NCBI GenBank assembly: GCA_016184115.1
Contig: JACPDH010000033.1
Location: forward strand, 1 to 47,633
Reading direction: 5' to 3'
Source of the DNA: Acidobacteriota bacterium
Lineage (GTDB): Bacteria; Acidobacteriota; Thermoanaerobaculia; Gp7-AA8
DNA: 47,633 nucleotides
Part shown: one piece after another, positions 8,407-16,459 of the stretch
Numbering within the stretch: position 1 is the stretch's first letter
Layout: the number at the start of each line of letters is the position of its first letter
Notes under the pieces: model-generated
The model's input: only the letters and a program-made list of their open reading frames with translations
What the model was told of the DNA's origin: nothing
Database searches by the model: none
Translations under genes and position numbers: made by a program

Positions 8407-9126
8407 ATGACGATCTCCGTCGTAATCCCCGCCTACAACGAGTCGGCCCGCCTTCCGGAGACGCTGCGGAAGATCGCCGAATATGCGCCGCATTGTCCGC
8501 GGCGCATCGTCGAGGTGATCGTGGTCGACGATGGGAGCGGCGACGAGACGGCAAATGTTGCTTCGAGCGCGCCTGTCGCGCTCCAGGTCCGGACGATCTC
8601 TTACTCGCGCAATTCGGGTAAGGGGTACGCGGTCCGCCGCGGGGTGATCGAAGCGAGGGGTGAGCTCGTTTTGATCAGCGACGCCGATCTCTCGACGCCG
8701 ATCTCCGAGGTGGCGAAGCTCCTCGAGGCGCTGGAGACACACGATATTGCGATCGGTTCGCGCTTCGATCGTGCGCTCATCAAGCGGAGGCAGGCGTGGC
8801 TGCGCGAGCGGGTTGGACGCGTAGGGAATCACCTCATGCGCGCGATCACCGGCATGCCGTTCCGCGACACGCAGTGCGGATTCAAGCTGCTGCGCGCCGA
8901 TCGGGCGCGCGAGATCTTTCGCGTGGCTGTCATCGACCGATTCGCCTGGGACGTGGAGCTCCTTCTTCTCGCCGGATTGCACGGATGCTCGATCGCCGAG
9001 GTTCCCGTACTCTGGTTCAACGCGGAAGGGTCGAGGGTGAACGTTCTTCGCGACGCGCCGAAGGTGCTCTGGGACATCGGGCGGTTGCGCCTGCGCTACG
9101 GCAGCTTCCGTGATGTCACGCGCTGA
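8407..9126 (+). CDS. family 2 glycosyltransferase, polyprenyl-phosphate sugar transferase type
   Basis: GT2 glycosyltransferase of 239 residues, most like dolichyl/polyprenyl-phosphate beta-glucosyl- or mannosyltransferases. The N-terminus is ISVVIPAYNESARL, the nucleotide-binding VVDDGSGDET lies at 39-48, and the metal/UDP-binding DAD is in LISDADLSTP. TQCGFKLLRADRAREIF and the FAWDVELLLLAG segment are typical of the ALG5-like subgroup. No membrane helices are seen, so the acceptor lipid would be met at the membrane surface. No Shine-Dalgarno is visible; the start abuts repeat H1. The 3' end overlaps the convergent MerR gene by 11 bases. The sugar donor is not determined. Confidence 0.85.
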   Translation: MTISVVIPAYNESARLPETLRKIAEYAPHCPRRIVEVIVVDDGSGDETANVASSAPVALQVRTISYSRNSGKGYAVRRGVIEARGELVLISDADLSTPISEVAKLLEALETHDIAIGSRFDRALIKRRQAWLRERVGRVGNHLMRAITGMPFRDTQCGFKLLRADRAREIFRVAVIDRFAWDVELLLLAGLHGCSIAEVPVLWFNAEGSRVNVLRDAPKVLWDIGRLRLRYGSFRDVTR

Positions 9127-9553
9127 GCATCTCGAGCAAGGCGCGGAGCTCGTCCCTCGTCTCGGCGAGGATCTTCTGCTGACGAGCTGTTAGGCCGCGC
9201 TCGATGATCACCGACGGCGCCGGCTCAGGTGCAGGCCCGGCGTCCGCAGCCGGCGCGCCCCCCGCTGAAGCCTTGGCCGCAGGCTTCGCTGCAGTTGCCG
9301 GCTCCACTCCATCGCGCAGTTCGCCTTCGAGCTTCTTCTTGGCCCCCGCGATCGTGAACCCTTCGGTATAGAGGAGCTCCTTAATCCGGAGGATCACGCT
9401 GATGTCACGCTGCGTATAGGTGCGTTGGCCTCCCCCCGTCTTGTCGGGAGCGAGTGCAGGGAATTCGGTTTCCCAGTATCGAAGGACGTACGGTTGCACG
9501 TCGGCCTGCTTGCAGACGTCTCCGATCTTGAAGCGTTTCTCGTTCGCGGCCAT
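9116..9553 (-). CDS. MerR-family transcriptional regulator
   Basis: DNA-binding regulator of 145 residues. The N-terminal winged helix is clear: FKIGDVCKQADVQPYVLRYWETEFP (8-32), then GGGQRTYTQRDISVILRIKELLYTEGFTIAGAKKKL. A flexible Ala/Pro-rich linker (about 80-115) precedes a short C-terminal coiled coil that would dimerise (LTARQQKILAETRDELRALLEML). There is no effector-binding domain and no cysteine pattern of metal sensors, so the inducer, if any, is unknown. This HTH-plus-short-helix form is widespread in acidobacteria and deltaproteobacteria. It lies downstream of the MEMO gene on the same strand, separated by an inverted repeat. Confidence 0.85.
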   Translation of the reverse strand: MAANEKRFKIGDVCKQADVQPYVLRYWETEFPALAPDKTGGGQRTYTQRDISVILRIKELLYTEGFTIAGAKKKLEGELRDGVEPATAAKPAAKASAGGAPAADAGPAPEPAPSVIIERGLTARQQKILAETRDELRALLEMLSA

Positions 9554-9574
9554 GGAACTGGGGGAGATTATGAA

Positions 9575-9620
9575 GCAGGCCAGAGGTCAAAGGCCATAAC
9601 ACCTTTGAGCTTTGGCCTGC
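9575..9620 (-). terminator. inverted repeat just after the MEMO gene
   Basis: Arms of 19 bases at 9575-9593 and 9602-9620 (GCAGGCCA...CAAAGG against CCTTTG...TGGCCTGC) pair with three mismatches around an 8-base loop. On the minus strand the hairpin starts one base after the MEMO stop and precedes the MerR gene. No T-run follows, so it may be an attenuating or stabilising hairpin rather than a strong intrinsic terminator. Confidence 0.5.
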
Positions 9621-9621
9621 C

Positions 9622-10449
9622 TCAATGGATGACGATCGACGCATAGCCCACGACGTAGCCATAGTCGCCGCTGACGTCGCCCGAGGTTGCATGGCGGATG
9701 AGCGTGGCGCGCGTCGCGCCGAGCTCGCGTGCTGCGATGAGCATCGTCGTCGCCGGGATGTAGCCGCACATCGAGATTTCCTCGTGATGGACGACATTCC
9801 AGAGCGCCTTCGGGTCGAGGCGGAGAATCTCGTCGATCGCGCGCTGATCTTTCATGAGCGTCGTGCTCTGGTCGAGGTAGTGGTTCATGTCGGAGCTGGC
9901 GATGATGCCAATCGTCTCGCCTCGCTTGCGGTGTTCCGTGATCGTGTGAGCGATTGCCCGCGCCGCCTCGGCGCAGACGGCGTATGACGGCGTCATCATG
10001 CAGACCGGCACGAAGGTGAAGCGGTCGCCGAGCAGGTGCTGCAACAGCGGGAGCTGCACTTCGAGCGAGTGCTCGCGCGCATGCGCGGCGCTGTCCTCTT
10101 CGAACAGAGGAGAGGCGGTGCGGAGCTCGGCCGCGAGCGGCTCGTCGACGCGCACCTTTCCGAGCGGGGTGATCCACGACCCTTCGGAATTGATCGCGAC
10201 GCCGCGCCCTCGACCCGTGTGGTTGGGGCAGAGGATGACGAAGCGCGAGGGGAGTGCGACGCTCGCGTAAAGCTCCGCGGCAACGTGGCCACTGTAGATG
10301 AATCCGGCGTGAGGGACGATTGCCCCAATCATCGGGAGTTTCGTGTCGCTCAGCACGGAAGCCTTCTCGAAGCACGCAGCGACCTGCGCCGTGAGGCGTG
10401 CGGCGCTCCCTTCGTAAAACGTTCCGGCGACGGCGGGTTGACGCTCCAT
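9622..10449 (-). CDS. amrB: MEMO1-like protein (AmmeMemoRadiSam system protein B family)
   Basis: Member of the MEMO family, related to LigB-type dioxygenases, 275 residues. Conserved features: PAVAGTFYEG at the N-terminus, VPHAGFIYSGH (46-55, His47), CPNHTGRG, the REHSLEVQLP block, SSDMNHY, and Cys-Gly in SMCGYIPA. In human MEMO1 two histidines and a cysteine of these motifs bind metal. The start at 10449 has AAGGAGG in good position; the longer open frame upstream is not supported. The radical-SAM AmrS and AMMECR1 (AmrA) partners are not in the window, so participation in that three-part system cannot be confirmed. The reaction is unknown. Confidence 0.88.
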   Translation of the reverse strand: MERQPAVAGTFYEGSAARLTAQVAACFEKASVLSDTKLPMIGAIVPHAGFIYSGHVAAELYASVALPSRFVILCPNHTGRGRGVAINSEGSWITPLGKVRVDEPLAAELRTASPLFEEDSAAHAREHSLEVQLPLLQHLLGDRFTFVPVCMMTPSYAVCAEAARAIAHTITEHRKRGETIGIIASSDMNHYLDQSTTLMKDQRAIDEILRLDPKALWNVVHHEEISMCGYIPATTMLIAARELGATRATLIRHATSGDVSGDYGYVVGYASIVIH

Positions 10450-10482
10450 GGCGGCCTCCTTACGATATCGTGCCTCAAAACA

Positions 10483-10508
10483 CCGAACGCCGCGTTTGCG
10501 GCGTTCGG
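10483..10508. promoter_or_regulatory. perfect hairpin in the MEMO/GTPase divergent region
   Basis: An 11-bp perfect stem (CCGAACGCCGC / GCGGCGTTCGG) encloses a GTTT loop. It lies 33 bases upstream of the MEMO start codon on the minus strand, so it could form in that gene's 5' leader or terminate antisense transcription. The rest of the 338-bp divergent gap (10450-10787) shows nothing I can assign. Confidence 0.5.
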
Positions 10509-10787
10509 GCCCGGGCGGGAAGCCTTGTGCTTGAAGGCGTGCGGGTTGAACTAACCCCGTTCGGGTCGGCGCATTTTGTGAGGGTCGTCTTCTGCCTCGG
10601 CGTGGAGGGAAGATTCGCCTCGCTCCTGCCCGGGTAACTGCTCCGGCGGTCACTATGACACCGCAACAGCCGGGATTCAACCCTATCCAGAATCGTGCGG
10701 ACGCGATGGATGGGCCTGCCGGTCCGCGTGCGCAGCGATGGTGCTAAGCTTGGCCCTCAAGCCACGGTTTTCGATGCGGGAGGCGCG

Positions 10788-11951
10788 ATGGTTCTCATCA
10801 ACAAGGCCATCAATGAGATCACGGTCAAGCTCGTCTACTACGGTCCTGGCCTCTGCGGGAAGACCACGAATCTCGAGAAGATCTACCAGAACCCCAAGAT
10901 GTCGAACAAGGGGAAGATGATCTCGATGGCGACCGAGACCGACCGGACTCTGTTCTTCGATTTCATGCCAATGGAGCTCGGCACGATCGGAGGGCAGAAA
11001 GTCCGAGTGCAGCTCTACACGGTACCGGGCCAGGTCTTCTACGACGCGACGAGGAAACTCGTTCTGCGCGGAGCCGACGGTGTGATTTTCGTCGCCGACT
11101 CGCAGTCGTCGATGCGCGAGTCGAACATCGACAGCCTCGAGAATCTCAAGACGAACCTCCGCATCAACCGGCTCGACCCGAACAAGATCCCGATCGTCTA
11201 CCAGGCGAACAAACGCGATCTGCCGAGCGTCTCGTCTCCTGACGAGATGAGAATCTACCTGAACATCGGGAACGCTCCGATCGTCGAGGCTTCGGCAATC
11301 AGCGGCGTCGGCGTGACGCAGACGCTGCGTGCGGCGATCGGCCTCATGCTCGAGAACATCAAGGGAAACGTCGACATCACTCTTTACGAAGGCCCGGAAC
11401 TGCGGAAGCCCGATCTAAAGGTCGGCTCCGGGGTGACCCAGGGTTCTGCCGGCGTCCCGAAGGTCGGCGTCGGCGCGACGTCCGCGCCGGTGGTGAGGCA
11501 GCCTGTCGCAGTTCCGGCGCCTCCTCCTGCTCCACCGGCAGCGGAGCCACCGCCGTCCGCGGCGATCGCGGCGAGCCCGTTCCAGGTTCCCGATGCTTCC
11601 GCGTTCGCGGAGATCGACGACGATCTCGACGAGGAGCAAACGCCGGTTCCGTTCGTTGCGACAGCGGAGGCGGAACCGTTCGGAGACGGGATCGATGCGA
11701 CAGCGATCGCGGAGGTGGACGAGTCGCCGTTCGGCGATGTGACGCCGGTCGTCGCGGCCGATTCGAACGCGAGCCCGTTCGACGCTGCAGTCGTCGAGCA
11801 TGTCGCGCCGGTCGAAGTCGCTGCGCCGCAGGACGACATGCTTCTGTTCGCGATGCTCGAGAGTGCGCGCGCCGTCGTCCACCAGCTCGAGGAGGCGCTC
11901 GAAGCGGCACGCCGCCACGAGCAGGAAATTCTCCGAAGGCTCGGACACTGA
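10788..11951 (+). CDS. MglA-like small GTPase with long C-terminal extension
   Basis: Ras-like bacterial GTPase of the MglA type, 387 residues; the GTPase itself ends near residue 195. The P-loop is GPGLCGKTT (19-27), switch II reads TVPGQ (78-82) instead of DTAGQ as in other MglA proteins, and the base-specificity motif is NKRD (141-144). The rest is an Ala/Pro-rich region with four scattered Pro-Phe motifs (SPFQV, EPFGD, SPFGD, SPFDA) among acidic stretches, ending in a coiled coil (LESARAVVHQLEEALEAARR). The start at 10788 has GGGAGG upstream. MglA normally sets cell polarity or motility with the Roadblock protein MglB, which is absent here. The gene runs into the methyltransferase and bsh genes with a ten-base gap; a link to thiol synthesis is not obvious. 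Confidence 0.88.
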   Translation: MVLINKAINEITVKLVYYGPGLCGKTTNLEKIYQNPKMSNKGKMISMATETDRTLFFDFMPMELGTIGGQKVRVQLYTVPGQVFYDATRKLVLRGADGVIFVADSQSSMRESNIDSLENLKTNLRINRLDPNKIPIVYQANKRDLPSVSSPDEMRIYLNIGNAPIVEASAISGVGVTQTLRAAIGLMLENIKGNVDITLYEGPELRKPDLKVGSGVTQGSAGVPKVGVGATSAPVVRQPVAVPAPPPAPPAAEPPPSAAIAASPFQVPDASAFAEIDDDLDEEQTPVPFVATAEAEPFGDGIDATAIAEVDESPFGDVTPVVAADSNASPFDAAVVEHVAPVEVAAPQDDMLLFAMLESARAVVHQLEEALEAARRHEQEILRRLGH

Positions 11952-11961
11952 CGGTGCCGCA

Positions 11962-12675
11962 TTGACTTGGTATCGCGAGTGGTTTGGCGAGGATTACCTC
12001 GAGCTCTATTCGTATCGCGACGCCGACGAAGCGAGGGGGCAGGCGTCGTTCGTTCGCGAGATCTTCGGCGCGGTGGACGGTACGTTGCTCGACCTCGCGA
12101 GCGGGATGGGGCGTCACATCGACGAGCTTCGGCGCCTTGGTTATTCGGTAACCGGCTGCGACCTCTCCTATGTACTTCTCCGGCACGGCCTCGGAAAGCA
12201 CGGCGACATGCCTGTGGTGAGGGCCGATATGCGATCGCTCCCGTTCCGTGCGGAGTCGTTTGCAGGTCTCGTCAATTTCTTCACGAGCTTCGGCTACTTC
12301 GACTCGGCCGAGGAGGACGCGGACGCGCTCGGCGAGATGCGACGTGTCCTCCGGCCGGGGGCGCCGGTTCTCTTCGACTACCTCAACGTGAGGCGCGAGC
12401 TCGAGCGGCTCGTCGAGAGGGAGGAGCGCGAGATCGACGGCGAGCATGTCGCGATCGAGCGCTGGTTCGACGCCGCATCGAGCACGTTTAACAAAAGAAT
12501 CACAATCGGCGGGAGGCGTTTCATCGAGCGTGTGCGAGGATACGACCTCGACGAGATGTCCCGCCTGTTCGTGGGTGCGGGGTTCGCGATCCGCGACGTC
12601 TACGGCGATTTTTCGGGTGCTCCTTTCTCGGACGGCAGCCCGCGGCTGATTCTCGCGGGAACTCGACAGGCATGA
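11962..12675 (+). CDS. class I SAM-dependent methyltransferase, head of the bsh genes
   Basis: About 237 residues. Motif I is LLDLASGMGRHIDELRRLGYSVTGCDLS, with an acidic post-I residue; LPFRAESFAGLVNFFTSFGYF and the EMRRVLRPGAPVLFDY segment are standard class I methyltransferase blocks. The start is uncertain: the frame is open back into the GTPase gene, but the family-like sequence begins at TWYREWFG, so a TTG at 11962 is proposed; no clear Shine-Dalgarno. Its stop overlaps the bshC ATG (ATGA), so the two are likely coupled. A SAM methyltransferase (NmbA) makes N-methyl-bacillithiol in green sulfur bacteria; by context this gene is a candidate for that role. Another small-molecule substrate remains possible. 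Confidence 0.75.
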   Translation: MTWYREWFGEDYLELYSYRDADEARGQASFVREIFGAVDGTLLDLASGMGRHIDELRRLGYSVTGCDLSYVLLRHGLGKHGDMPVVRADMRSLPFRAESFAGLVNFFTSFGYFDSAEEDADALGEMRRVLRPGAPVLFDYLNVRRELERLVEREEREIDGEHVAIERWFDAASSTFNKRITIGGRRFIERVRGYDLDEMSRLFVGAGFAIRDVYGDFSGAPFSDGSPRLILAGTRQA

Positions 12676-14240
12676 CCGAAGCGATCCGCACGCTCCTCGA
12701 GCTTCCTCTTGCACGCTACCCCGGGATGAAGGGGTACGCGCTCGATCTCGTGCTCGGCAGTGGCGAGGCGCGCCGCCTCGGCTCGCGGCGCGATCCGATC
12801 GTTCAACGCCCTCCGTTACGCGACCGTGAGGCGCTTGCCGCTTCGCTCGCAGCGTCGAACCGCGCGTGGGGGAACGACGTGGCGAAGGAGCTCGCCGAGT
12901 GGAGCGCGGGACGGAGCGTATCGATCATCGCGGGGCAGCAGGTCGGGTTCGCCGGCGGGCCGCTTCTGACGATCTCGAAGATCGCGTCGCTCCTCAACCT
13001 CCGTGCATCGCTAGCCTCACGTGGAGTGCGCGCGACGGCGTTCTTCTGGATGGCGACGGAAGACCATGACTTCGGCGAGATCGCGACGCTCGACTGGCCG
13101 GAGCGCGACCTCATCGCGAAGATTCGATGTCCTCATCCGGCGGGCGCTCCGAAGAGCGTCGGCGGCCTCGATGTTCCCTACTCGCTCCGCGCGCGCCTGG
13201 GTGAGCTGTCGGGACTCGTCGACTCTCGCTGGCAGCGCGACGGAATCAGCTTCCGCGATTCGTTCGCGGCACTCGTTTCCGAAGCATTTGCCGGACGGGG
13301 ACTCGTGCTGGTCGACGCGCTCGACCCCGCGCTGCGGCGCACAGGCGCCCCGCTTTTGCGGGCGATGATTGATGCGGCCGAGGAGATCGAGACGACGGTC
13401 GCGGCCCGAAGCGCGGTCGTCGCGGGCGCGGGGTATGCGCCGCAGGTCGTTCCGGGCCCCGACGGACGCTACGCGCTTCTTTATCTCGTGCAGCACGACG
13501 GCACGCGCGACGCACTGCGGTGTGAGAACGGCGCGTGGCGAGCAGGTGACCGGCCGATCGAGCTGTCCGAGCTTTTGCGGATTCTCGACGAGCGGCCCGA
13601 GCGGATATCGACCGGGGCGCTGATGCGACCGCTGCTTCAGGATTACGCCTTCGAGCCTGCGGTGTTCGTCGGTGGGCCCGCCGAGGTCTCGTACTACGCG
13701 CAGATCGTTCCACTGCATGCCCGCTTCGGCATCGAGCCGCCGCATGTCGCGCTGCGCGCGCACGTGCTCGCGGCGGAGGAGAAGGTGCTCCGTGCGATCG
13801 AGCGATACGCGATCGCCGACGAGGAGCTGACATTGCCGGCCGACGCGATTCTCGCGCGCCGCGAGAGTGGTGCGATCGACGCGTTGCGGCGCGACGTCGA
13901 TGCGCTTGCGGCGGCGATCAACCGTTCCGCACAGCCGGTCGTCGATGACATCCTGAAGGCAGATGCATCGATGGAGCGCTCGTTGCGTCGGACGCTCCGC
14001 CGGCTGGAGTTCCACGCGCGGCGGCTCGAGACCCGAGGGACGCGCGCGCTCGCGCGGCGCGACGCCGATCGCCATCGCGCCGTGGCGCGGCTCGCGAACG
14101 CCCTCTTCCCTGACGGTGTTCCTCACGATAGGAGGGTCTCGTGGCTCCGCCTCTGGCTCGACCATGGCGAAGCCCTGATTGACCGGCTCGTCGATCTCGC
14201 GGAGCCCGACAGCGCCGTCTACCGGATCACAGGAGTGTGA
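12672..14240 (+). CDS. bshC: bacillithiol biosynthesis cysteine-adding enzyme
   Basis: Adds cysteine to glucosaminyl-malate in the last step of bacillithiol synthesis. It has 522 residues, close to the family length. Signatures: IIAGQQVGFAGGPLLTISKIAS (85-106), a nucleotide-binding-like block, and FFWMATEDHDFGEIA (124-138). The C-terminal third is Arg/Ala-rich and probably forms the family's coiled coil (RRTLRRLEFHARRLETRG). The ATG overlaps the methyltransferase stop (ATGA) and the bshB1 start follows the stop by one base. Having bshC, bshB1 and bshA side by side is strong support for the assignment. Confidence 0.93.
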   Translation: MTEAIRTLLELPLARYPGMKGYALDLVLGSGEARRLGSRRDPIVQRPPLRDREALAASLAASNRAWGNDVAKELAEWSAGRSVSIIAGQQVGFAGGPLLTISKIASLLNLRASLASRGVRATAFFWMATEDHDFGEIATLDWPERDLIAKIRCPHPAGAPKSVGGLDVPYSLRARLGELSGLVDSRWQRDGISFRDSFAALVSEAFAGRGLVLVDALDPALRRTGAPLLRAMIDAAEEIETTVAARSAVVAGAGYAPQVVPGPDGRYALLYLVQHDGTRDALRCENGAWRAGDRPIELSELLRILDERPERISTGALMRPLLQDYAFEPAVFVGGPAEVSYYAQIVPLHARFGIEPPHVALRAHVLAAEEKVLRAIERYAIADEELTLPADAILARRESGAIDALRRDVDALAAAINRSAQPVVDDILKADASMERSLRRTLRRLEFHARRLETRGTRALARRDADRHRAVARLANALFPDGVPHDRRVSWLRLWLDHGEALIDRLVDLAEPDSAVYRITGV

Positions 14241-14241
14241 G

Positions 14242-14967
14242 ATGAAGAACGCGAAGGTCGATTACCTCTTCTTCGGTGCGCATCCGGACGATGCGGAGAT
14301 CGGCTGCGGTGGAACGATGCTCGATTCGGTCGCAAACGGGAAGAAGATCGGGCTCGTCGACCTGACGCGCGGTGAGATGGGAACGCGCGGCACTGCCGAA
14401 ACGCGGCTTCGCGAGTCGCTCGCGGCGGCGCGGGTGCTTGGCGCGCTCTTTCGCGTCCAGCTCGATCTTGGCGATGGCAACCTCCGCACCGGGCGCGAGG
14501 AAGAGCTCGACGTGATCTCGGTCATTCGCAAGCACCGGCCGTCGATCGTCTTCGCGCCGTTTCCTGACGATCGGCATCCCGACCATACGCGCGCGGGACA
14601 GCTCGTCACCGAAGCGAGCTTCTACGCGGGGCTCGCGAAGATCGACACCGACCAGGCGCCTCATCGGCCGCAGACGGTGGTCTACTACATGCAGAACTAC
14701 GTGAATCAGCCGACGTTCGTCGTCGACACGACGGCGCAGCAGAAGACGAAGATGGACGCGCTGCGCTGCTACAAGTCGCAGTTCTACAACCCGAAGTCGA
14801 AAGAGCGGATGACTGCCATCGCAAAGAAGTCGTTCATCGACATGATCGAGGCGCGTGCGCGACATTTCGGCGCGATGATCGGAGCTGAATTCGGCGAAGG
14901 CTTCGTGACGAAGCTGCCACCGCGCGTCGACGACGTCACCGCGGCGTTCCGCGGACGGGAAGTCTGA
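14242..14967 (+). CDS. bshB1: N-acetyl-glucosaminyl-malate deacetylase
   Basis: LmbE/PIG-L-type zinc deacetylase, 241 residues, that removes acetyl from GlcNAc-malate in bacillithiol synthesis. Zinc ligands are in AHPDDAEIGCGG (His14, Asp17) and the RHPDHTRAG block (112-115). The RGEMGTRG segment is typical of BshB1 and of related mycothiol deacetylases. The start at 14242 directly follows the bshC stop; a longer open frame upstream overlaps bshC and is not needed. BshB1 and MshB-like enzymes can be confused by sequence, but the flanking bshC and bshA settle the call. Confidence 0.92.
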   Translation: MKNAKVDYLFFGAHPDDAEIGCGGTMLDSVANGKKIGLVDLTRGEMGTRGTAETRLRESLAAARVLGALFRVQLDLGDGNLRTGREEELDVISVIRKHRPSIVFAPFPDDRHPDHTRAGQLVTEASFYAGLAKIDTDQAPHRPQTVVYYMQNYVNQPTFVVDTTAQQKTKMDALRCYKSQFYNPKSKERMTAIAKKSFIDMIEARARHFGAMIGAEFGEGFVTKLPPRVDDVTAAFRGREV

Positions 14968-14968
14968 C

Positions 14969-16084
14969 GTGAACATCGGGATCACCTGTTACCCGACCGT
15001 CGGCGGCTCCGGCTTCGTTGCCACCGAGCTCGGAATCGACCTCGCACGGCGCGGGCACTCGGTCCATTTCATCAGCTACGCGCTTCCGACGCGCCTGACG
15101 TTGCTTCATGAGAAGCTCCGCTTTCACGAAGTCGCGACGACCGCCTATCCGCTCTTCGGCGACTATCGGCCTTACACGCTTGCGCTTGCGTCGAAGATGG
15201 TCGAGGTGGCGCAGCACGAGAAGCTCGACGTGCTGCACGTCCACTACGCGATCCCGCATGCGATCTCGGCGTTCCTCGCAACGCAGATCCTCAACGGGAT
15301 CGGCCCGAAGGTGATCACGACGCTGCACGGCACGGACATCACGATCGTGGGTCGCGATCCGAGCTACCTGCCGATCACGAAGTACGGAATCGACGTCTCC
15401 GACGGAGTGACCGCCGTGTCGAGATCGCTCCGCGACGAGACGATTGCGAACTTCGCGACGACGAAGCCGATCGAGGTAATCCCTAACTTTGTCGATCCAT
15501 CGCGGTTTCAACGCCACGAGGGACAAGGACCGTTCTTCTCCTGCGGAAGGAAGATCGTCTGCCACGCGTCGAACTTCCGAAAGGTCAAGCGAATCGAAGA
15601 CGTGCTGGGGATTTTCCTGCGCGTGCAAAGGAAGGTACGGGCCCGCCTCGTGATGCTCGGCGACGGCCCGGAGCGCCCGATGGCGGAGGCCTTCGTCCGG
15701 GAGCACGGGCTCGAAGAGAGCGTCTACTTCATCGGACATGTCGCGAACATCGAGGAGGCGTTCGGGTCGGTCGACCTCTTTCTGCTCCCTTCGGAGACAG
15801 AGTCATTCGGGGTCGCAGCGCTCGAAGCACTCGCGTCGGAGGTCCCGGTTATCGCATCGCATTCCGGAGGACTGCCGGAAGTCGTCGTCGACGGCGAGAT
15901 GGGCTACCTGCGTCCAGTCGGAGACGTCGAAGGGATGGCGGATCGAGCGATCGAGATCCTGTCCAATGACGAGTTGCGACGGCAGATGGGTAAGGCGGGG
16001 CGGGCCTGGGCGATCGAACAGTTCGACACCGCGAAGATCATTCCGCGCTACCTGGCGTACTACGAGAAGGTGCTGGGCGGGTAG
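14969..16084 (+). CDS. bshA: N-acetyl-alpha-D-glucosaminyl L-malate synthase
   Basis: GT4-fold glycosyltransferase, 371 residues, that joins UDP-GlcNAc to L-malate in the first step of bacillithiol synthesis. The N-terminus MNIGITCYPTVGGSGFVATELG is the BshA signature. HVHYAIPHAISA and TLHGTDITIVG follow, and the donor-site block is SETESFGVAALEALASEVPVIAS with the EX7E glutamates. It starts with GTG one base after the bshB1 stop. It is the last gene of the operon; the next 375 bases hold a palindromic repeat. Confidence 0.94.
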   Translation: MNIGITCYPTVGGSGFVATELGIDLARRGHSVHFISYALPTRLTLLHEKLRFHEVATTAYPLFGDYRPYTLALASKMVEVAQHEKLDVLHVHYAIPHAISAFLATQILNGIGPKVITTLHGTDITIVGRDPSYLPITKYGIDVSDGVTAVSRSLRDETIANFATTKPIEVIPNFVDPSRFQRHEGQGPFFSCGRKIVCHASNFRKVKRIEDVLGIFLRVQRKVRARLVMLGDGPERPMAEAFVREHGLEESVYFIGHVANIEEAFGSVDLFLLPSETESFGVAALEALASEVPVIASHSGGLPEVVVDGEMGYLRPVGDVEGMADRAIEILSNDELRRQMGKAGRAWAIEQFDTAKIIPRYLAYYEKVLGG

Positions 16085-16179
16085 AGAGCGACATGGCGTC
16101 CGGGGGCGAGAAGGCAGAGGTTGGAACGTAGGCCCCATCGGCAGCTCATGACCATCAACGACGAATGCTCGTGCGGTTT

Positions 16180-16305
16180 GTCATCCCGACAAGCGAAGCG
16201 AGGAGGGATCTCGCAGGTTTGAACTCTCCTGAAGGTTTCCACGTCGCCCGTGGCACGTGGGTCCCAGCTTGAGAGGTCCCTCCTCGCTGCGCTCGTCGGG
16301 ACGAC
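16180..16305. repeat. dispersed palindrome family R1, copy 1
   Basis: The left arm begins GTCATCCCGAC and continues AGCGAAGCGAGGAGGGATCT; the right arm is its near reverse complement, ending GTCGGGACGAC. The centre (about 16221-16266) is not conserved with other copies, but its edges CGCAGG and GAGAGG are. Related copies occur at 24265, 46787, 47001 and 47462. The preceding words GTGCGGTTT are shared with the copy at 47001. The rest of the 16085-16459 gap shows no gene. Confidence 0.85.
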
Positions 16306-16459
16306 GTCACGCCCCGGCGTGGCCCCTGTCAGGGACTTTCGTAGCAGGACGATCGATGAATGACCCGGAATCGACCGCGGTCGTTTTCTCTGCATTCAGA
16401 AATTATCGGTCTACGCTCTACCCTCGGCCTCTGAACTCCAGCCATACCAGACGCGAAGC

